Below are positions 61,760 through 64,000 of a stretch of 64,000 bases of DNA, one piece after another (the stretch's first letter is position 1; each line of letters opens with the position of its first letter). Below the pieces are notes generated by a model. It was not told the origin of the DNA, made no database searches, and saw nothing but the letters and a program-made list of their open reading frames with translations. The translations under genes were made by a program, and so were the position numbers. The DNA comes from Ammoniphilus sp. CFH 90114 (lineage in GTDB: Bacteria; Bacillota; Bacilli; Aneurinibacillales; RAOX-1): NCBI RefSeq assembly GCF_004123195.1, contig NZ_SDLI01000009.1, forward strand, positions 1 through 64,000, in the 5' to 3' direction.

Positions 61760-62992
61760 CTATTTGATCGTTGCTAAGCCTAACGTTTTTTCTTTAATTT
61801 CCTGTGGATCTACTTTCAAGCGAGAAACGCCGCTATCCATGGCCGCTTGAGCAACAGCCGACGCAACATGGGCTGCCACTCTTGGATCGAAAGGATTCGG
61901 TATGACATACTCTTCATTTAACTCGCTAGCGGAAACTAGATCTGCTATAGCATAAACTGCAGCAATCTTCATGGCTTCATTGATTTGCGTTGCCCTGACA
62001 TCCAGTGCTCCTCGGAAAATTCCAGGGAAAGCCAGAACATTATTGACTTGGTTAGGAAAGTCAGATCTACCTGTTCCTACAACTCGTGCTCCTGCTTCCA
62101 ACGCATCGACTGGCATGATCTCTGGATCAGGATTAGCCATAGCAAAGATAATTGAATCCCGATTCATGGACTCGACCATGGCCTTCGTTACAGCGCCTTT
62201 CACGGACACGCCAATAAACACATCCGCCCCCACCATCGCGTCAGAGAGCGATCCAACTCGATTGGACTTATTCGTTAATTTTGCCATCTGTTCTTTAATA
62301 GGATTCATTCCATTGGGTCTTCCGTCATAAATAATTCCCTTCGTATCGCACAAGAGAACATCCTTGACCCCCATACTCAACAACAATTTAATAACAGCTA
62401 TTCCAGCCGCTCCAGCTCCGTTAACGACAACTTGGATCTCTTCCATAGACTTGTCTACAATCTTCAATGCATTAATAAGACCGGCCGCTGTTACAATAGC
62501 GGTCCCATGCTGATCATCATGGAAAACAGGGATATCGCACTCCTTCTTGAGACGTTCTTCTATGGCGAAGCATTGCGGTGCAGCAATATCTTCAAGATTA
62601 ACGCCTCCAAAGGTTGGAGCTAACATTTTCACACTTTCTACAATCTTGTCCACATCTGAAGTGGATAAGCAAAGTGGGAAAGCATCGACACCCGCAAAAG
62701 ACTTAAACAATACGGCTTTACCTTCCATTACCGGCATCGCCGCCTGCGGCCCGATATTTCCCAATCCTAATACAGCCGTTCCGTCCGAAACTACAGCAAC
62801 TAGATTTCCCTTCATAGTGTAGTCATAGACTTTACTCTCGTCTTCAAAGATCTCTTTGCAAGGTTCTGCAACGCCAGGAGAATAAGCAAGACTTAGGTCT
62901 TGTGCATTCTTTACTGCAACCTTAGAGTGCACTCCAAGTTTGCCTTGACTTTCTTTATGCATTTGCAGAGCTGCCTCACGTAGTTTGGACAC
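61760..62992 (-). CDS. maeB: Malic enzyme (NAD(P)-dependent, YtsJ-like)
   Basis: Encodes 410 residues, the size of B. subtilis YtsJ. The malic N domain has LSLAYSPGVAEPCKEI and GLGNIGPQAAMPVMEGKAVLFK. Catalytic and metal sites lie in DIAAPQCFAIEERL and VFHDDQHGTAIVT, and the Rossmann part has VVNGAGAAGIAVI. It decarboxylates malate to pyruvate. The start is GTG (62990-62992) after GGAGAGGG. A FadR-like palindrome is about 20 nt upstream of the start. Confidence 0.94.
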   Translation of the reverse strand: MSKLREAALQMHKESQGKLGVHSKVAVKNAQDLSLAYSPGVAEPCKEIFEDESKVYDYTMKGNLVAVVSDGTAVLGLGNIGPQAAMPVMEGKAVLFKSFAGVDAFPLCLSTSDVDKIVESVKMLAPTFGGVNLEDIAAPQCFAIEERLKKECDIPVFHDDQHGTAIVTAAGLINALKIVDKSMEEIQVVVNGAGAAGIAVIKLLLSMGVKDVLLCDTKGIIYDGRPNGMNPIKEQMAKLTNKSNRVGSLSDAMVGADVFIGVSVKGAVTKAMVESMNRDSIIFAMANPDPEIMPVDALEAGARVVGTGRSDFPNQVNNVLAFPGIFRGALDVRATQINEAMKIAAVYAIADLVSASELNEEYVIPNPFDPRVAAHVASAVAQAAMDSGVSRLKVDPQEIKEKTLGLATIK

Positions 62993-63012
62993 GGGTTACC
63001 CTCTCCTTACCG

Positions 63013-63029
63013 AAGTGGTCTGACCACTT
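63013..63029. promoter_or_regulatory. Perfect 17-bp palindrome, FadR/GntR-type operator
   Basis: AAGTGGTC-T-GACCACTT is perfectly symmetric and contains TGGTCTGACCA, close to known FadR-family operators (TGGTCNGACCA). It lies just after the expected transcription start of malic enzyme, about +8 to +24, where binding would block transcription. Confidence 0.72.
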
Positions 63030-63043
63030 GTTTCTTTTCCATA

Positions 63044-63071
63044 ATTATAGCAGAAGTTATGCCCAAGTAAA
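63044..63071 (-). promoter_or_regulatory. Sigma-A promoter of malic enzyme
   Basis: TTTACT (63066-63071), a 16-nt spacer and TATAAT (63044-63049) on the minus strand. The -35 box is weak, the -10 perfect. Confidence 0.6.
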
Positions 63072-63113
63072 CTGTAAATTAATCGATAATTTCCGACCTA
63101 TTGCGTCAGGTCA

Positions 63114-64000
63114 CTATTTCGCCCATTCTTTCACGATTACTGATCCCTTGCCGACAAGGTTTTCAAGATCTTCAATCAAAGTCGGATGAATCTCAACGTT
63201 ATATTTTTCCTGAAGCTTTTTGGTTTCCTTGCTTGTCTCATAATACAGATAAACCTCTGAGACTCCGGAATAATTTAGTACCGCGCTTTGGACATCTAGC
63301 AATTTACTTGATTTCTCCACCTCTTCTGAGAGTCGAATGAAAAGAGCTTTCTTCCTTGGCTCAGAACTCGATAGCGGCAGGCTTAACATATCCCACGCTC
63401 TCTGTACAATCAGCTTGACCTGATCTTCTTGGCTTTCCACTTTCCCTTGAACGACGAGTAACTTGCCTCGCTTCCACAGAGAAGGATCTTTTTCATATAC
63501 GTTTGGAAAAACCACCATCTCAAGTCCAGACACCTTGTCCTCTAGCGTAGCAAAGGCCATCGGTACTCCTTTACGAGTATTAATCACTCTGCACTCCACC
63601 ACCATGCCTGCGACCATGACATTCTGTTTACCATGTAGACTTTGATCTAAGCTATTTAGGGGAGTAATTTCCTTACGGTAGAGAATCGAATCATACTCAT
63701 CTAGTGGGTGCCCTGACACAAATAAACCAAGAAGTTCCTTCTCAAGATTGAGAAGCTCTTTTTTCGTAAATGGAGGGATCTCTGGAAAGTCCACTTCACT
63801 TTCCTTTGCCTGTTCATTAGAAAACAAGCTGAATTGTCCATTCGACTGACTCTTTCTTAAATTTTGCCCAATTTCTATAACAACATCTAGTACGGACAAT
63901 TTTTGAGCGCGGTGTCCAGGTAAACGATCCAATGCACCACTCTGTACAAGGGCCTCTAGTGTTCTTCGATTGCTGACCTTAGGATCCACACGCCGGCAAA
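63114..64000 (-). CDS. dnaE: DNA polymerase III subunit alpha DnaE, C-terminal part
   Basis: This is the 3-prime end of a gene that runs past the window edge; about 295 residues are visible. The codons at the edge read Cys-Arg-Arg-Val-Asp-Pro-Lys, continuing from a helix-hairpin region (RRTLEALVQSGALDRL), then an OB-fold nucleic-acid domain (KQNVMVAGMVVECRVINTRKG) and a C-terminal domain. DnaE acts in lagging-strand synthesis in Firmicutes. The dnaE then malic enzyme order matches B. subtilis. The apparent start codon near the edge is not real. Confidence 0.93.
   Translation of the reverse strand, partial: CRRVDPKVSNRRTLEALVQSGALDRLPGHRAQKLSVLDVVIEIGQNLRKSQSNGQFSLFSNEQAKESEVDFPEIPPFTKKELLNLEKELLGLFVSGHPLDEYDSILYRKEITPLNSLDQSLHGKQNVMVAGMVVECRVINTRKGVPMAFATLEDKVSGLEMVVFPNVYEKDPSLWKRGKLLVVQGKVESQEDQVKLIVQRAWDMLSLPLSSSEPRKKALFIRLSEEVEKSSKLLDVQSAVLNYSGVSEVYLYYETSKETKKLQEKYNVEIHPTLIEDLENLVGKGSVIVKEWAK

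Noticed and set aside
63101-63340. Open frames on the plus strand opposite dnaE and other minus-strand genes
   Set aside because: They lie wholly inside strongly supported genes, lack ribosome sites and show no recognisable domains, so they are shadows.
1-64000. rRNA, tRNA, CRISPR arrays, insertion sequences, toxin-antitoxin or defence systems
   Set aside because: I looked for these and saw no supporting sequence in the window.

Overview
The window is a chromosomal core segment of an endospore-forming member of the Bacillales. Three small spore proteins or spore-linked families are present (an alpha/beta SASP, SspI, a DUF1657 protein), along with YtvI, YtaF and YtxC. Gene order largely follows the known Bacillus subtilis dnaE-accDA-icd-mdh-phoPR-polA-mutM-ytaF-coaE-gapB-speD-nrdR-dnaBI-ytxC-infC-rpmI-rplT and ysdBC/ilv-leu/pheST/zapA-cvpA-mutS2 blocks. 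Insertions and losses against that order (no pfkA-pyk, citZ, thrS or leuCD; a pst cluster between speD and nrdR; an mqnC gene behind dnaI) point away from Bacillus itself, perhaps to a Paenibacillaceae-like lineage. That placement is inference. I see no rRNA, tRNA, CRISPR array, insertion sequence or prophage. Nearly all genes lie on the minus strand, so transcription runs from high to low coordinates.

Layout: 1-4.3 kb holds a small surface-polysaccharide group (secreted unknown, GT4 glycosyltransferase, UDP-sugar dehydrogenase). 4.5-16 kb holds DUF350, mutS2, a holin-like membrane protein, a SASP, cvpA-zapA, pheST with a Phe T-box leader, ysgA, a KtrC-type RCK protein, sspI and ysdC. 16-18.4 kb holds a B12-radical SAM protein and ysdB. 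18.5-24.9 kb is ilvBHC-leuAB behind a Leu T-box. 25-28.4 kb holds cysH-sat and infC-rpmI-rplT. 28.4-33.8 kb holds ytxC and the nrdR-dnaB-dnaI-mqnC run. 34-39.7 kb is the phosphate-uptake cluster (pstC-pstA-pstB, a chemoreceptor, pstS). 39.7-47 kb holds speD, gapB, a lytic transglycosylase, coaE, ytaF, mutM and polA. 47-52 kb holds an SPFH protein, phoU, phoR, phoP and a lipoprotein. 52-64 kb holds mdh, icd, DUF441, ytvI, a spore-linked cluster, a thioesterase, accA-accD, a FadR-type regulator, malic enzyme and the end of dnaE.

The clearest story beyond the gene list is regulatory. Three transcription units (pstCAB, pstS, and lipoprotein-phoP-phoR-phoU) each have PhoP-type hexamers repeated in exact 11-bp phase in front of them. 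Together they read as one phosphate-starvation regulon that also takes in an uncharacterised lipoprotein and perhaps a chemoreceptor. Other readable control elements are two T-boxes with specifiers UUC (Phe) and CUC (Leu), an L20-type attenuated leader before an infC that starts with AUU, a CcpN-like site inside the gapB promoter, a perfect 17-bp FadR-like palindrome just downstream of the malic-enzyme -10 box, two sigma-W-type promoters (ysdB, SPFH protein), a sigma-G-type promoter (SASP), and an unexplained nested inverted-repeat leader before cysH-sat.

Many start codons were moved from the longest reading frame to the one with a Shine-Dalgarno sequence, often GTG or TTG. Two or three tiny membrane proteins of 28, 38 and perhaps 47 residues were found in the gaps. 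The window holds good leads but no strongly supported new system; the best are the cysH leader, the PhoP-driven lipoprotein and the SpoVA-linked triad without SpoVA genes.
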